DNA of 64,000 bases from Eubacteriales bacterium (GCA_024655885.1 JANLFN010000003.1:94792-158791), one strand, 5' to 3'. Shown: positions 10,201 through 18,843, counted from the stretch's first letter. Translations and numbers: made by a program. The notes: generated by a model from the sequence alone, not told the origin.

Positions 10201-12422
10201 TTCTTATACGCATGCAGGGCGCTGTCGAACCTGCCGGACTGCTCATAAATATAACCCAGGTTGTACAGCAGGTCAAAGCTTGTGCCGTCAATCTCAAGCC
10301 CGGAGTGAATAATTTTTTCCGCATCCTCTGGCCTTCCTTCCATAAATGCCATCACAGCCTTCATGGAATATACTTCCGCATCCTTTTTGACAATGCTCTC
10401 ATACTCTTGTATCAAGGCCCCGGCGGCCTCTAATTGTCCTTCATTGATTAAACGGCCTATATTTTCTTTCACCTGCGCTTTATAGCTCTCAAAATCGGCA
10501 TTTTCTTGACCGTTCTGCTCTTTAAACTCGTTCATAAGCAGTTCAATGCCTTTTTTCATATAAGGGTATATATCCAAAGCTTTCCTCAAATAGCGGACAT
10601 ACCCCAGGCTGTCGGAAGATTTAATCTCTTCCGCGCGCAGCATAAGGAGGATAAATGCATCCTCAAGGCTTTTAACCTCATAGACCATTTCATTCCTGAT
10701 GACGTTCTCACTGTAAATACCCCGGATACTCTTTATGGAAGTGCCGATATATTTTCTAAAAAGCCTTAAATAATCACCGTCGTCCATATTGCCGAACAGC
10801 AGGGCATAGCTTTGCAGGGCTTTCTGTACTTTAATGCCGCTAAGTCCGCCGCTGTTGAAGTCACCCTGCAGGTATTCAACAACGGAGGAAATAAAATCCT
10901 CATATTTTCTTGTTAAATAATTAAAAAACCGGTTTATATTGGACTCGGAAACATGGGCCAGCAAGGGCTCCAGGGGATTTTTCATTTTTAGCTTGAAATA
11001 TATCAGGTCCCCGAAATAATCGGGCTGTTTGTTTAAGTCCAACTGCCCGGCAAACTTGTCTATTACCGGGCCCAATTCCTCACCGGAGCTGCTCCAAAAT
11101 GAAACCCTGATCCTGTTTAAAAACGAATAGGTATCCTTGTCGCCGGCAAACAAAGACATTACCGGTATCTGTTTCTCTTTTTCCAGGCTGTTGATATTGA
11201 TCTCCAGATATTCATAAAACAGCTTAACCGTATCTTTATCCAGGTCATAGACCTTTTCTCTATAAAAATTTTTCAAGCCCCGGTAATCCTCAATTTTCGC
11301 ATAGGATCCCGCAATAAACTCCATGGCGTCTTTTATATGCTTTTCACTCGTCAGTTGGTTCAAATACTCTGCCGCTGAATTGAATTTCTTCTGTTTATAA
11401 TAGAGGATGCCCAAATCATGGAAAACTTCTTCCACCCTGCACAGCGTCTGCAGCTGGACCGAAGGGTTCAGTCTGATAGCCAGGCTGTCATAGTTTTTCA
11501 CCAGCTCCAGGTATTTCTCATAAATCCTTGCGGCCTCAGCCGGATTGCCCAGATTAACTTCTATTTTCGCTAAAAAGTAATACAGGTCGATGTACTCCTT
11601 TTCCAGCTCTATCCCCTTTTGGCAGGCCTCCTTTGCTTTACAAAAACTTTCGAAGTCGTCGAAATACAGATATGCGGTTGCCAGCTGGGAGTATACATAA
11701 ATATGCAGCTTTCTTTCCGCCTCGTCACGCTTCAGCAGCAAGTTATAGGCCTTTTCCGCCTGTTCCAGGGCCTCCTTATAGTCCTTGTGCATCGCATAGG
11801 TCACGGATAATTGAAAATTGTAATATATATTTTCCGGATCCTTTTCCAGTTCGGACTTCAGCAGGCTGCCGGTTCTTTCAAACTTCCTTTCCATTAATTC
11901 TTCGTCATCCGAAATATAGCCATAATGTATAATCGAAGTGTTAAGCGCTAAAACAGGATATTTGTAAACGGGTAAATTATGAATGGCGCCTTTATATCCA
12001 AAAGTGCCGTCATTTTTAAACAACCTGTGTGAAACTAGAAGCACAAAGTCGTCACTATTGTTATAAACAAGGCTTTTCACCTTCACGGTGCACGTGTTGA
12101 AATGATCAGGGTATTCCGATTTGAAAAACACAATAATTTCTTCCGCATCCGCCACTTCTTCATCCGCATCCAGGATAAATACCCACTTGCCCGTCGCATA
12201 GCCTATAGTAATATTCCTCATTTCGGAGAAGTTGTTGTTCCACTTGTGGAAATAAACCCTGTCGGTATACTTCCTGGCTATTTCTACGGTCCCATCCTCG
12301 GAGCCGGTATCCACAATGATGATTTCGGCATCAATTTGTTCCATTATGGGCTTTAAGCTTTTTAAGCACCGGTCCAGGTTCTTTTCCTCATTTTTTACCA
12401 TCATGCAAATACTTAAATCCAA
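7218..12422 (-). CDS. Giant multidomain glycosyltransferase/methyltransferase with TPR-like repeats (flagellin modification candidate)
   Basis: One uninterrupted frame of 1734 residues. Order: GT-A (GT2) domain at about 1-230 (MDLSICMMVKNEEKNLDRC; IIIVDTGSEDGT; FILDADEE); TPR-like helices at about 240-400 and 650-770; a GT-B/GT4-like region at about 780-1060 (VENGVDLEKYN; YVGYIHSRKNP; STSIHESFGYGIAEAMAKG); a first SAM methyltransferase at about 1110-1240 (VLELGPGIGIF); a linker; a second methyltransferase at about 1580-1720 (VLEAPCGFGYGAAYF; YEVFEHLP). No signal peptide is seen. The 3' half, from about 9990 down to 7218, is visibly more A/T-rich than the 5' half, suggesting that modules of different origin were joined. 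The flagellin gene lies just upstream on the same strand, so glycan transfer to flagellin plus methylation of the glycan is the best guess. Confidence 0.8.
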   Translation of the reverse strand: MDLSICMMVKNEEKNLDRCLKSLKPIMEQIDAEIIIVDTGSEDGTVEIARKYTDRVYFHKWNNNFSEMRNITIGYATGKWVFILDADEEVADAEEIIVFFKSEYPDHFNTCTVKVKSLVYNNSDDFVLLVSHRLFKNDGTFGYKGAIHNLPVYKYPVLALNTSIIHYGYISDDEELMERKFERTGSLLKSELEKDPENIYYNFQLSVTYAMHKDYKEALEQAEKAYNLLLKRDEAERKLHIYVYSQLATAYLYFDDFESFCKAKEACQKGIELEKEYIDLYYFLAKIEVNLGNPAEAARIYEKYLELVKNYDSLAIRLNPSVQLQTLCRVEEVFHDLGILYYKQKKFNSAAEYLNQLTSEKHIKDAMEFIAGSYAKIEDYRGLKNFYREKVYDLDKDTVKLFYEYLEININSLEKEKQIPVMSLFAGDKDTYSFLNRIRVSFWSSSGEELGPVIDKFAGQLDLNKQPDYFGDLIYFKLKMKNPLEPLLAHVSESNINRFFNYLTRKYEDFISSVVEYLQGDFNSGGLSGIKVQKALQSYALLFGNMDDGDYLRLFRKYIGTSIKSIRGIYSENVIRNEMVYEVKSLEDAFILLMLRAEEIKSSDSLGYVRYLRKALDIYPYMKKGIELLMNEFKEQNGQENADFESYKAQVKENIGRLINEGQLEAAGALIQEYESIVKKDAEVYSMKAVMAFMEGRPEDAEKIIHSGLEIDGTSFDLLYNLGYIYEQSGRFDSALHAYKKARESCKDKDIMENIDSKIEKIQREHKEAIKEERLKLAFFVKQGMDSFLNDIIAGLSEEYETRKIVVTEYPQIDKGMEWADICWFEWCDELVIYGSKLEIAKRKRLICRLHRYEVFSGFPKNVAWENVDKLIIVASHLKRFLVSSIPDIEKQVSIETVENGVDLEKYNFKERTKGFNLAYVGYIHSRKNPVLLLQIINQLVKRDKRYKLYIAGQFQEPLIEVYWNYQIKQMGLENNVIFEGWKEYISNWLENKNYILSTSIHESFGYGIAEAMAKGIKPVIHNFIFAGEIWDKRYLFNTIDEAVGMIEEKSYHSMEYRKFIEENYSLAKQLKTINKMIDELAVKDKKIRGFNYKDYWNQRLNSKFNIEGVGYIGLGEIYNQFLYQNRIDIVEGVINKAFDGLSNKKVLELGPGIGIFTEYFHNKGVKEYHAIDIAEKSVVELSRKYKDYHFKQGDVSDSYNYEGTYDLIFAADVLLHITDEDNYEKTIKNISEHLEENGICILLDPVSVIHTKSKSPHVVIRDKEQIKKVLENNRLELIEMLPTAYFMNYPFDSEAVGRKGSLAVAIFNLIGQIFSDNSISHDEKRLMGEYLSYKDKQLLYQNNFGLSEKLLIVQKKGRQRGIHFDLKDLLDIDKIRDGIGAISENLNQSNMACRSLLHKINELLNQLEEDGSASLEYIQKKMNEFIAYSHYDFDDYDFSTAQVAIGRREKVTDNYEVIEFILNNNQNSKLIFNNIWYDISDNKFILPDPMQKSKNSEYIINLAKKILGYKLEFVNNIAGFIFDQSIIEDIRKNSLAYVWERGIPASQYMPLLGYLRIVERYTFAAGFMDKSHKVLEAPCGFGYGAAYFSKICKQVEALDIEKDNIVFAKEAYRHENINWVNGDVTKLPYNDNEFDIYVSYEVFEHLPVDIAVKHIEEGYRVIKKSGKFIISTPNRETRKHMNNPFHIKEYGFNELQEIVKRYFNNVKFYSISNFKVEQGMKETAYDMIAVCEK

Positions 12423-12469
12423 ATCGACTCATCCCCTTCAATATCCGGTTTCCGCCATATGTTAATTGT

Positions 12470-12503
12470 AAAATAAGGGATAGAAAGCTCTATCCCTTAT
12501 TTT
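12470..12503 (-). terminator. Perfect palindromic terminator downstream of flagellin
   Basis: AAATAAGGGATAGA and its exact complement form a 14-bp stem around a four-base loop, flanked by A/T tracts on both sides. It lies between flagellin and the giant glycosyltransferase, so it probably ends the abundant flagellin transcript. Confidence 0.75.
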
Positions 12504-12569
12504 GATGAAATTTTCAATAACAGCTCTTCACTTGGTTGTTAAAGCCATAAACTTGAACCGCCGTCCCAA

Positions 12570-14276
12570 TTATCTCAGCAGCTGCAGAACACCCTGGGGC
12601 GCCTGGTTGGCCTGGGCCAGCATTGCCTGGGCCGCCTGGGTCAGGATGTTGTTCTTTGTGAAGTTCATCATTTCTTTTGCCATATCCACGTCTCTGATGC
12701 GGGATTCAGCAGCCGTCAGGTTTTCAGAAGAGGTACCCAGGTTGTTGATGGTGTGCTCCAAACGGTTCTGAACAGCACCAAGCTTTGCACGCTCCGCCGA
12801 CACCTTTTGAAGTGCGCCATCAAGGACGGCCAGTGACTTGGAAGCGTTCTCCGCCGTTGTAATGTCAAGGGCCGCCTCCGCATTGACGTCATTGGTCCCG
12901 TTGGTAACATTGAGGGTCTTGGAGAAGCCGGTCTGCCCCGCATTGCCCGAGATGCCGAGAGCCGCCGCACGCATGTCGTCAATGACCATCTGCATGGACT
13001 GGCCTTTGTTGGCACCGATCTGGAATTTGGCCGTAAACCCGCTGCCTTCCGCACCTGGGCCAACCACCTGGTATATGTTGCCGACGGTTTCGTCAATAAC
13101 ACCGTCCGAACCACTATCTGTAAACCCTAGGACGCTTACCAGAGGAGTATTGGTGCCATCCTTTATTACTATATCCTTGCCGGTCTCTGAAATAAACTGA
13201 AGCTTGTTGTCTTTGGAGAGAGACGCGGTCACCTTGCCATCCAGGCCGGCTCCCTGCAGCGCGGCATTGATGTCTTTTACAAGATCCTGCATGGCCGCCT
13301 TTGCCACATTGGCGTCGGCATTGCTGGTGTCATAGGTCTTGCCGTTTTCCAGCTTGACTGTTACGGCGCTCTCCGACCCAACGGTAACCTGGAAGGTGGA
13401 ATTGGCGGTTATGGTCACGTCTGAGCCGGTTAAAACGTTTGTAGCCTGTATTCCTGCCCTCTCCATCAAGGTCGGGTCGCCGGTTGCCGACAGAGTGCCT
13501 GCGGCAGCCATAGAGAATATGCTGGCAGCTGTGGCGTCTGTTGTAACCAATGTAATCTTGCTGGTATCGCCGCTGGATTTGGCCGTAAACTGGATGTGGC
13601 TGGAGCCGTCATCCTTGATGTCCACCAGATCGGACAGCTTCACCCCTCCCGAAGTTACATCCTTCAGCTTGCCGATAACCGCGCCAATAGTTGCGGCGGC
13701 AGCCGTATCAATTGCAATGGACGACAAGTCGAATGTAACATCGTCAACGGTGATTTTTGCCTGCAGCCCGCCTGAAAATGAAGCGCCCGCAAATGCTACA
13801 GTCCCGGCAACAACAGCGCTTGTGGCCTTGATGATCTTCGCGCCGTCGGAGGAACTTAGACCGCCGTTCAACAGCTTCTGGGTGTTGAACTCGGTGGTGT
13901 TGCCGATCCTGTTGATTTCCGAGGTCAGCTGGTTCAGCTCGTCCTGCAGCGCCTGGCGGTCCGCATCGGTGTTGGTTCCGTTGGCGGACTGGTTGGCAAG
14001 CTCACGCATCCTCTGGAGGATGGAGTGGGTTTCATTCAACGCGCCTTCTGCCGTCTGTATCATGGAGATGGCGTCCTGGGCGTTTCTTGAAGCCTGGTCC
14101 AGGCCCCTGATCTGGGCGCGCATTTTTTCGGATATGGCAAGGCCTGCCGCGTCATCCCCGGCTTTGTTTATGCGGAGGCCGGAGGACAGCTTTTCCAGTG
14201 ATTTTGCCGTGTTGGCGGTGTTGGTGGTTAAACGCCCGTACGTGTTTAACGCTTCGATGTTGTGATTGATAATCAT
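12570..14276 (-). CDS. fliC: Flagellin
   Basis: Filament subunit, 568 residues from ATG 14276, which follows GGGAGGTAATATTC. The conserved N-terminal D0/D1 (MIINHNIEALNTYGRL; KAGDDAAGLAISEKMRAQIR) and C-terminal D1/D0 (ESRIRDVDMAKEMMNFTK; QANQAPQGVLQLLR) are intact. The variable middle, about residues 180-480, is large and rich in Ser/Thr/Ala/Asp and holds a flagellin-IN-like stretch near VTVKLENGKTYD. It has its own leader with a CsrA-type hairpin and a sigma-D-like promoter, and is terminated by the palindrome at 12470. The Ser/Thr-rich centre is the expected glycosylation target of the products encoded at 1-12.4 kb. The symbol hag is equally suitable. Confidence 0.95.
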   Translation of the reverse strand: MIINHNIEALNTYGRLTTNTANTAKSLEKLSSGLRINKAGDDAAGLAISEKMRAQIRGLDQASRNAQDAISMIQTAEGALNETHSILQRMRELANQSANGTNTDADRQALQDELNQLTSEINRIGNTTEFNTQKLLNGGLSSSDGAKIIKATSAVVAGTVAFAGASFSGGLQAKITVDDVTFDLSSIAIDTAAAATIGAVIGKLKDVTSGGVKLSDLVDIKDDGSSHIQFTAKSSGDTSKITLVTTDATAASIFSMAAAGTLSATGDPTLMERAGIQATNVLTGSDVTITANSTFQVTVGSESAVTVKLENGKTYDTSNADANVAKAAMQDLVKDINAALQGAGLDGKVTASLSKDNKLQFISETGKDIVIKDGTNTPLVSVLGFTDSGSDGVIDETVGNIYQVVGPGAEGSGFTAKFQIGANKGQSMQMVIDDMRAAALGISGNAGQTGFSKTLNVTNGTNDVNAEAALDITTAENASKSLAVLDGALQKVSAERAKLGAVQNRLEHTINNLGTSSENLTAAESRIRDVDMAKEMMNFTKNNILTQAAQAMLAQANQAPQGVLQLLR

Positions 14277-14305
14277 GAATATTACCTCCCTGTTATTATG
14301 GAACT

Positions 14306-14326
14306 CAGGGGCATCCATGCCCCCTG
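14306..14326 (-). promoter_or_regulatory. Hairpin with GGA in its loop in the flagellin leader (CsrA-site candidate)
   Basis: On the mRNA strand a G/C stem (CAGGGGGC with GCCCCTG, one bulged G) presents AUGGAU in the loop, about 30 bases upstream of the flagellin start. GGA in a hairpin loop is the usual CsrA recognition element, and a second GGA lies in the ribosome site GGGAGG. In Bacillus subtilis CsrA represses hag through two such sites. Binding here is inferred. Confidence 0.6.
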
Positions 14327-14400
14327 TTTCACCGAAACAAATAAAACATTTTTCTATCCGGCCGGATTACAAAAAATGCATTATTGGCTTTACAATACAT

Positions 14401-14428
14401 ATATCGATCAATTTCTCCCAACACTTTA
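14401..14428 (-). promoter_or_regulatory. Sigma-D (sigma-28)-like promoter for flagellin
   Basis: TAAA (minus strand of 14425-14428), 16 bases, then ATCGATAT (14401-14408), compared with the consensus TAAA-N15-GCCGATAT. Six of eight -10 bases agree. The predicted start leaves a leader of about 115 bases that includes the CsrA-type hairpin. Confidence 0.55.
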
Positions 14429-14437
14429 GAGAAAAAC

Positions 14438-14468
14438 GAAAAAATTCCGCTCTTTTTGCGGAATTTTT
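14438..14468 (-). terminator. Rho-independent terminator after csrA
   Basis: AAATTCCGC and GCGGAATTT form a 9-bp stem with a 7-base loop, followed by a T-run on the minus strand. It ends the flagellar operon just after csrA and separates it from the flagellin promoter. Confidence 0.8.
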
Positions 14469-14483
14469 ATCCGGCCGGCAAGC

Positions 14484-14714
14484 CTATTTCTCGTCCTTGC
14501 CCTTCAGCAGCCCGTCAAGAGGCACCACCTTCACCTCGGAAGCCTTCCTGTTTTCTTCCTGGATTTCAAGGAAAATCTCTTTCCTGTGAACAGAAACGCT
14601 CTTGGGCGCGCTTATGCCGATACGCACCTGGTCTCCCTGAATATCTATAATCGTAACTTCAATGTTGTCATTTATTATGATGGATTGTTCCTTCTTTCTT
14701 GTCAGAACAAGCAT
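14484..14714 (-). CDS. csrA: Carbon storage regulator CsrA (RsmA)
   Basis: RNA-binding translational repressor, 76 residues. The N-terminus [20 protein letters not shown] and [15 protein letters not shown] are the conserved core, including the Arg-containing strand that contacts GGA. Its start lies inside the 3' end of fliW (47-base overlap), so the two are translated together. In Bacillota FliW sequesters CsrA, and CsrA represses flagellin translation; all three parts of that loop lie side by side here. The C-terminal tail after residue 60 is longer than in enteric CsrA, as usual for FliW-containing bacteria. Confidence 0.95.
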   Translation of the reverse strand: MLVLTRKKEQSIIINDNIEVTIIDIQGDQVRIGISAPKSVSVHRKEIFLEIQEENRKASEVKVVPLDGLLKGKDEK

Positions 14715-15165
14715 GGGCGCCTACCTCCTGTCTGCGGAGCTCTTCCAGGATATAGTGTCTCACACTATACCTGTCGGTGTCAAGGACCACCTGCATCCCC
14801 CTTTTGTTTTTCACATTGATTACCAGTGGCGCTCTCAGGTTCATGGTCATAAGGGAAACGTCTTCCGGGATCACAACAATGGAGTATATGAGCACATCCT
14901 CCGCTTTTTCTATTCCCATAGCCTCCAGCACTTCATCCTTTATATTGACCTCATAGTCATTTTTTATTTTGAAGGGGTCGACTATGACAAAAGCCAGATC
15001 CGGTTCATCCACGCTCTGTAGCCATTTAAACGGTGTCTCCTCATTGCTGGCGTCAAGAATAACAAATTTTTTCACATGCTCAAAGCTGGGCAAACCTTCC
15101 GGAAAATCCAGTATACCTTCCTCATTAATTTCTACAACCCCAAAATGCTTGGTATCCAGTTGCAT
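14668..15165 (-). CDS. fliW: Flagellar assembly factor FliW
   Basis: About 165 residues; antagonist of CsrA that also binds flagellin, linking cytoplasmic flagellin level to its translation. Start ATG 15165 is set by GGGGAGGAAAAAGA; the longer frame adds 34 residues without family character and overlaps the upstream gene. Family features seen: [20 protein letters not shown] near the N-terminus, [17 protein letters not shown] in the middle and [20 protein letters not shown] near residue 125. It overlaps csrA and follows the YviE-like gene, as in other Bacillota. Confidence 0.93.
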   Translation of the reverse strand: MQLDTKHFGVVEINEEGILDFPEGLPSFEHVKKFVILDASNEETPFKWLQSVDEPDLAFVIVDPFKIKNDYEVNIKDEVLEAMGIEKAEDVLIYSIVVIPEDVSLMTMNLRAPLVINVKNKRGMQVVLDTDRYSVRHYILEELRRQEVGAHACSDKKEGTIHHNK

Positions 15166-15232
15166 TCTTTTTCCTCCCCGTAAATCTTCAACACTCTCTG
15201 CCCGTTTAACCCGCAGCCTGTTGCCCATAGCC

Positions 15233-15814
15233 TCATATATACCTGTCCACCTTATTCCCCGGTTCATATCTGAACCTTATTGAAGCATATTGCTTCATAT
15301 AAATCCTCACCTGCGCCGGCGTGTAGCTGTAGCTTACGCCTCCGGGAATAAATTTGATTTCCACACCATTGAGGCCGCTTCCCCCGTTTCTTTCAGGCTC
15401 GATTATGACTTCTCCGCCTTTTACGTCAAACTTCGGTCCTGTTGCCGGCATGGTAACCATGCCGAATTCATGCTCCGGGTAAGCATCCCGCTCCGCTATA
15501 TCCGCCAGCGGGCTGCCGCCCTTTTCTATGGCGGCCAGCCTGTCCCCGTCCTCCGCCGTCTTCCCTATAAACTCCATCACCTGCTGGTAGCCCCTCCCGG
15601 CGGCCTCCCTTGCCAGTTCAAGAAAGTTTTTCAAACCTGAACTGGCAAAGGCATCATGCTGGTCGATCTGTACCTTGGGCAGTTCGGTATGGATATTAAC
15701 CCTGGCCTGCTCCTGGTGGATTTGGAGCTTTGCCGCTCTACAGCGCATCTCCATATGGCCGGGAGTGGTTTCTATGCCGATCCGCGCATGCGTCTGAGTA
15801 ATTATTATGCCCAT
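15233..15814 (-). CDS. YviE-like flagellar-operon protein (DUF6470)
   Basis: A 193-residue protein of unknown function. The opening IITQTHARIGIETTPG and the later KVQIDQHDAFASSGLKN match proteins found between flgL and fliW in Bacillota (B. subtilis YviE). No signal peptide or membrane segment is visible. The C-terminal part (GVEIKFIPGGVSYSYTPAQV) looks beta-rich. Position after flgL and before fliW is the conserved one. A role in flagellar assembly is inferred from position only. Confidence 0.8.
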   Translation of the reverse strand: MGIIITQTHARIGIETTPGHMEMRCRAAKLQIHQEQARVNIHTELPKVQIDQHDAFASSGLKNFLELAREAAGRGYQQVMEFIGKTAEDGDRLAAIEKGGSPLADIAERDAYPEHEFGMVTMPATGPKFDVKGGEVIIEPERNGGSGLNGVEIKFIPGGVSYSYTPAQVRIYMKQYASIRFRYEPGNKVDRYI

Positions 15815-15884
15815 TGTTTCACCATCCGTGGTGCAAAATCATCCTTCCAGTGTCCGGTTCCCCGCTCCCGGCCCGGCGGACTCC

Positions 15885-17147
15885 CTACTTCAGGAAATCC
15901 ACGAGGGTGGGCTGTATGATTCTCGCTCCTCCCGCCAGCGAGGACCTGTATACGTTTTCTTCATTTTTCAAATTCATTATGGCTTCCGCCATATCAACGT
16001 CCTCATTGTCGCTCATAAGCTTTGTAAAGTTTATGGTGTCGTTGTCCAGCCTGTTGGAGGTAAGGTCAATCCTGTTCTGCCGCGCGCCCACATCCGCTCT
16101 GACTCTGAGCAGGTTGTTGATGTTTTCGTCAAATGTCCCCAAAAGATTGCCGATGGTCTGGTGGTCGCCCGACTCCAGGGCCGCGATAAAATCGCTCATG
16201 ACCTTGATCATCTTGCCTTCCTGGAGGGAAGTCCCATTCACCTCTGTTGTGGAAGAGAACCCCAGGCTTCCCGCAGCGCTGGAAGAGCTGTCAATGTGGA
16301 CGGCCGAGGTATCGCCCTGGCTCCCGCTTGTGATCCGCAGGCTGTTTCCCACAAGGGTAACCGAAACATCCGCCGCTGTTGCTGTGGCGTTGTTGATCTG
16401 GGTTTGTATTTCCGCCGCCAGGGCATTGTTATCCGCATAAACCTGGGGAGTTATGTTGATGGACACCGCTTCGCCGTCTACAGTGAGGTTCAGTGCCGTA
16501 TTTCCTCCTGTAAAGTCAAGGGAGGAAATGGGCAGGTTCCCTGTGGCGGTGCCGCTGGTGTCCACCGTAGCCGCCCCACCCATGTTGAAAAGGTCGCCGC
16601 CCGGCACGTTGATATTTATGTCATCGCCTATTCCTATTTCATACCTGATATTTTCGCTGTTGGAAACCGGAATATTGAATTTGCCGAAATTGGGATCGTT
16701 AGGATCGTCAATGATCAGCTTTTTATCCGTTTTATAGCCTGAAAAAATATACCTCCCTGCATAGGTGGAGTTGGCCAGGTGAATCAACTGAGTTTTCAGT
16801 TGTTTCGCCTCTTCGGCGATCTTTTTGGTATCATCGGGTGTGGCTGTACTGCTTGCCCCCTGCACCACAAGCTCTCTGGCCCTTTGCATTATATCCCCGA
16901 TGCCGGACAATGCGCTCTCGGTGACATCCATCCAGGACTGCCCGTCCTTCACGTTTTTCTGATACTGCTCCACCTGGGACACATCGGTGCGCAGCTTCAG
17001 CGCCCTTGTCGCAACCACCGGGTCGTCGGAGGGAACGGCAATCTTCTTGCCGGTAGCAAGCTGTCTCTGGTATTTTTCCATCCTCGTCAGGTTGTTTCCT
17101 ATATAGTTGATCATGTTGTTGATCAGCATATTGTTTGTGATCCGCAT
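15885..17147 (-). CDS. flgL: Flagellar hook-associated protein 3 (hook-filament junction protein FlgL)
   Basis: 420 residues, longer than the roughly 300 of short FlgL forms. The N-terminal helix region MRITNNMLINNMINYIGNNL and LATGKKIAVPSDDPVVATRAL are typical; the flagellin-like C-terminus includes MAEAIMNLKNEENVYRSSLAGGARI. The added length is a middle domain near residues 190-300 with NLTVDGEAVSINITPQ and LAAEIQTQINNATA, a flagellin-IN repeat. It follows flgK with a short gap and forms the second junction layer of the filament. Confidence 0.92.
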   Translation of the reverse strand: MRITNNMLINNMINYIGNNLTRMEKYQRQLATGKKIAVPSDDPVVATRALKLRTDVSQVEQYQKNVKDGQSWMDVTESALSGIGDIMQRARELVVQGASSTATPDDTKKIAEEAKQLKTQLIHLANSTYAGRYIFSGYKTDKKLIIDDPNDPNFGKFNIPVSNSENIRYEIGIGDDININVPGGDLFNMGGAATVDTSGTATGNLPISSLDFTGGNTALNLTVDGEAVSINITPQVYADNNALAAEIQTQINNATATAADVSVTLVGNSLRITSGSQGDTSAVHIDSSSSAAGSLGFSSTTEVNGTSLQEGKMIKVMSDFIAALESGDHQTIGNLLGTFDENINNLLRVRADVGARQNRIDLTSNRLDNDTINFTKLMSDNEDVDMAEAIMNLKNEENVYRSSLAGGARIIQPTLVDFLK

Positions 17148-17190
17148 ATGAAAAACCTCCGTTTAACGTTTACCCATGTTTGCCGCCTTT

Positions 17191-18837
17191 TCACACTCCC
17201 AGCTTGTTGATCAGCGTGTCATAAATCTCCGCCATGGTGGTGATCATCTTGGCCGAGGCATTGTAGGCGTGCTGGAACTTCACCAGGTTTGCCATCTCCT
17301 CGTCCGCCGACACCCCCGAGTCCGAAAGGCGGCGGTTGTCTATCTGCTTTACGATGGCCTGCTGGTTGTCCGAAAGTCTCACGGCCTGCTGGGAATCTAT
17401 GCCCACGGTGGCAACCAGGGATTTCATGAAGTCCTCCGGGGTACCTTCCGCAAACATATGGGGGTCGCTCCTCAGCTTAAGAAGCGCATTCAGGGTGTCT
17501 ATATTTCCCTCCATCCCCGCCTCGCCGGAAGTGGAGATGGCGTTGTAGTCGGTCATGACATCGCTGCTGACGGCTAAGTTTTTTGCCGTAATATTCTTAT
17601 ACCGGTCTACAATTCCCGAAACCGAGGTCTCTCCGTTAATCAGGGTGCTGCTGCTGACAGGGTTCCCGTCCTCTCCGAGAAAGGTAAAAAACCTTATGCC
17701 TGAGGGCGTATCGGCTGTAGAATTCAAGGCATACCCGTCGGCATGGCCCGCACCGTCCACAAGCCCGGAGGTATCCACACTTCCGTCGCTGTTGCGCACC
17801 AGGTTTGAATAGCCTTCATTGAAGGACATGGCAAAGGTCTGGACGAACTCATTCAGCTTGTTCATGTAGAAAGGGATCCCCTTGTACATGGGGCTGGCGG
17901 TGGTGCCGTCAAGCCCTGTTTTTCCGTCATTGCCGTCCCGCATGTCCAGGTAGCCCCTGAGCTCTCCGCTCTTCACCTCCAGGCTGTTTCCGTCCTTCCA
18001 TCCCACTTCGTAAAGGTTGTCCACATCCTCTGCGTTCAGCTTGTGGGATTCATCCCTCTCCTTCACCGCCAGTTCGCTGAAATTGAAATGGTCCACAAAG
18101 GCTTTCCCGCTGATGGTAATGACAAAATGCTTGTCGTCTTTCCCGTTGGGCAGCTTGCCCGTCACCACTTCGCCGGCGTCAATGTTGATGAGCTTGGACA
18201 GCTTGTCCACCAGGAGGGTCCTCTGGTCCCGCAGGTCATTGGCCTTGCTGCCGTCCAGCTCCAGTGTGTATATCTGCCTGTTGAGCTGCTGTATCTGCTT
18301 GCCCAGGGAATTGATTTCCTCCACCTTTGTGTTGATCCTGTAGTTCAAATCGCTTTGAAGCTTTTCCAGGTGAACCGCGGTGCTGTTAAAATACTTGGCC
18401 AGGGTCACGCCCCTCTCCCTGACAAGGGCCCTTGTGGCTCCACTGCCCGGATCCTTTGCCAGTTCCTGGAGAGAGTTGTAAAAGTCATTCATGATGGTGG
18501 TAAATCCGCTGTCCGACGGTTCATTAAAGGTGGCCTCCAGGTCGGACAGCACTTCGCTTTTTGCCTCCCACTCCCCCTGGGCCGTATATTCGCTCCAGTA
18601 CTTGAAGTCCAGGTACTCATCCCGGACCCTCTGCACCGAAACTACGTCCGAACCGGTTCCCACCATGCCCCTGCCGTCGTAGACGGACAAGGGGTTTGAG
18701 GCGGATATGACCGCCTGCTGCCGGGAATAACCCGGCGTATTGATATTGCTGAGATTGTGGTTAACCACGTCAAGGGCCTTCTGCGCCGTAAAAAGCCCGG
18801 TTGCGGCTACATTAAGGCCGAAAAAGGAACTTCTCAT
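17191..18837 (-). CDS. flgK: Flagellar hook-associated protein 1 (FlgK)
   Basis: 548 residues. The N-terminal FlgK domain has FFGLNVAATGLFTAQKALDV and HNLSNINTPGYSRQQAVI; the C-terminal domain ends with VNLVKFQHAYNASAK-like coiled helices (actual: MANLVKFQHAYNASAK and MITTMAEIYDTLINKLGV). It lacks insertions and is probably the canonical junction protein, whereas the preceding paralogue carries a vWA domain. Spacing to that paralogue is only 6 bases, so both are cotranslated. FlgN encoded upstream is the expected export chaperone. Confidence 0.92.
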   Translation of the reverse strand: MRSSFFGLNVAATGLFTAQKALDVVNHNLSNINTPGYSRQQAVISASNPLSVYDGRGMVGTGSDVVSVQRVRDEYLDFKYWSEYTAQGEWEAKSEVLSDLEATFNEPSDSGFTTIMNDFYNSLQELAKDPGSGATRALVRERGVTLAKYFNSTAVHLEKLQSDLNYRINTKVEEINSLGKQIQQLNRQIYTLELDGSKANDLRDQRTLLVDKLSKLINIDAGEVVTGKLPNGKDDKHFVITISGKAFVDHFNFSELAVKERDESHKLNAEDVDNLYEVGWKDGNSLEVKSGELRGYLDMRDGNDGKTGLDGTTASPMYKGIPFYMNKLNEFVQTFAMSFNEGYSNLVRNSDGSVDTSGLVDGAGHADGYALNSTADTPSGIRFFTFLGEDGNPVSSSTLINGETSVSGIVDRYKNITAKNLAVSSDVMTDYNAISTSGEAGMEGNIDTLNALLKLRSDPHMFAEGTPEDFMKSLVATVGIDSQQAVRLSDNQQAIVKQIDNRRLSDSGVSADEEMANLVKFQHAYNASAKMITTMAEIYDTLINKLGV

Positions 18838-18843
18838 CTCTCA

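Noticed and set aside
13339-14265. Long plus-strand frame of 308 codons opposite flagellin.
   Set aside because: It is a mirror of the flagellin codon pattern; the minus strand encodes an unmistakable flagellin.
15807-16742. Plus-strand frame of 311 codons opposite flgL.
   Set aside because: Shadow of the flgL coding strand, without start signal or known domains.
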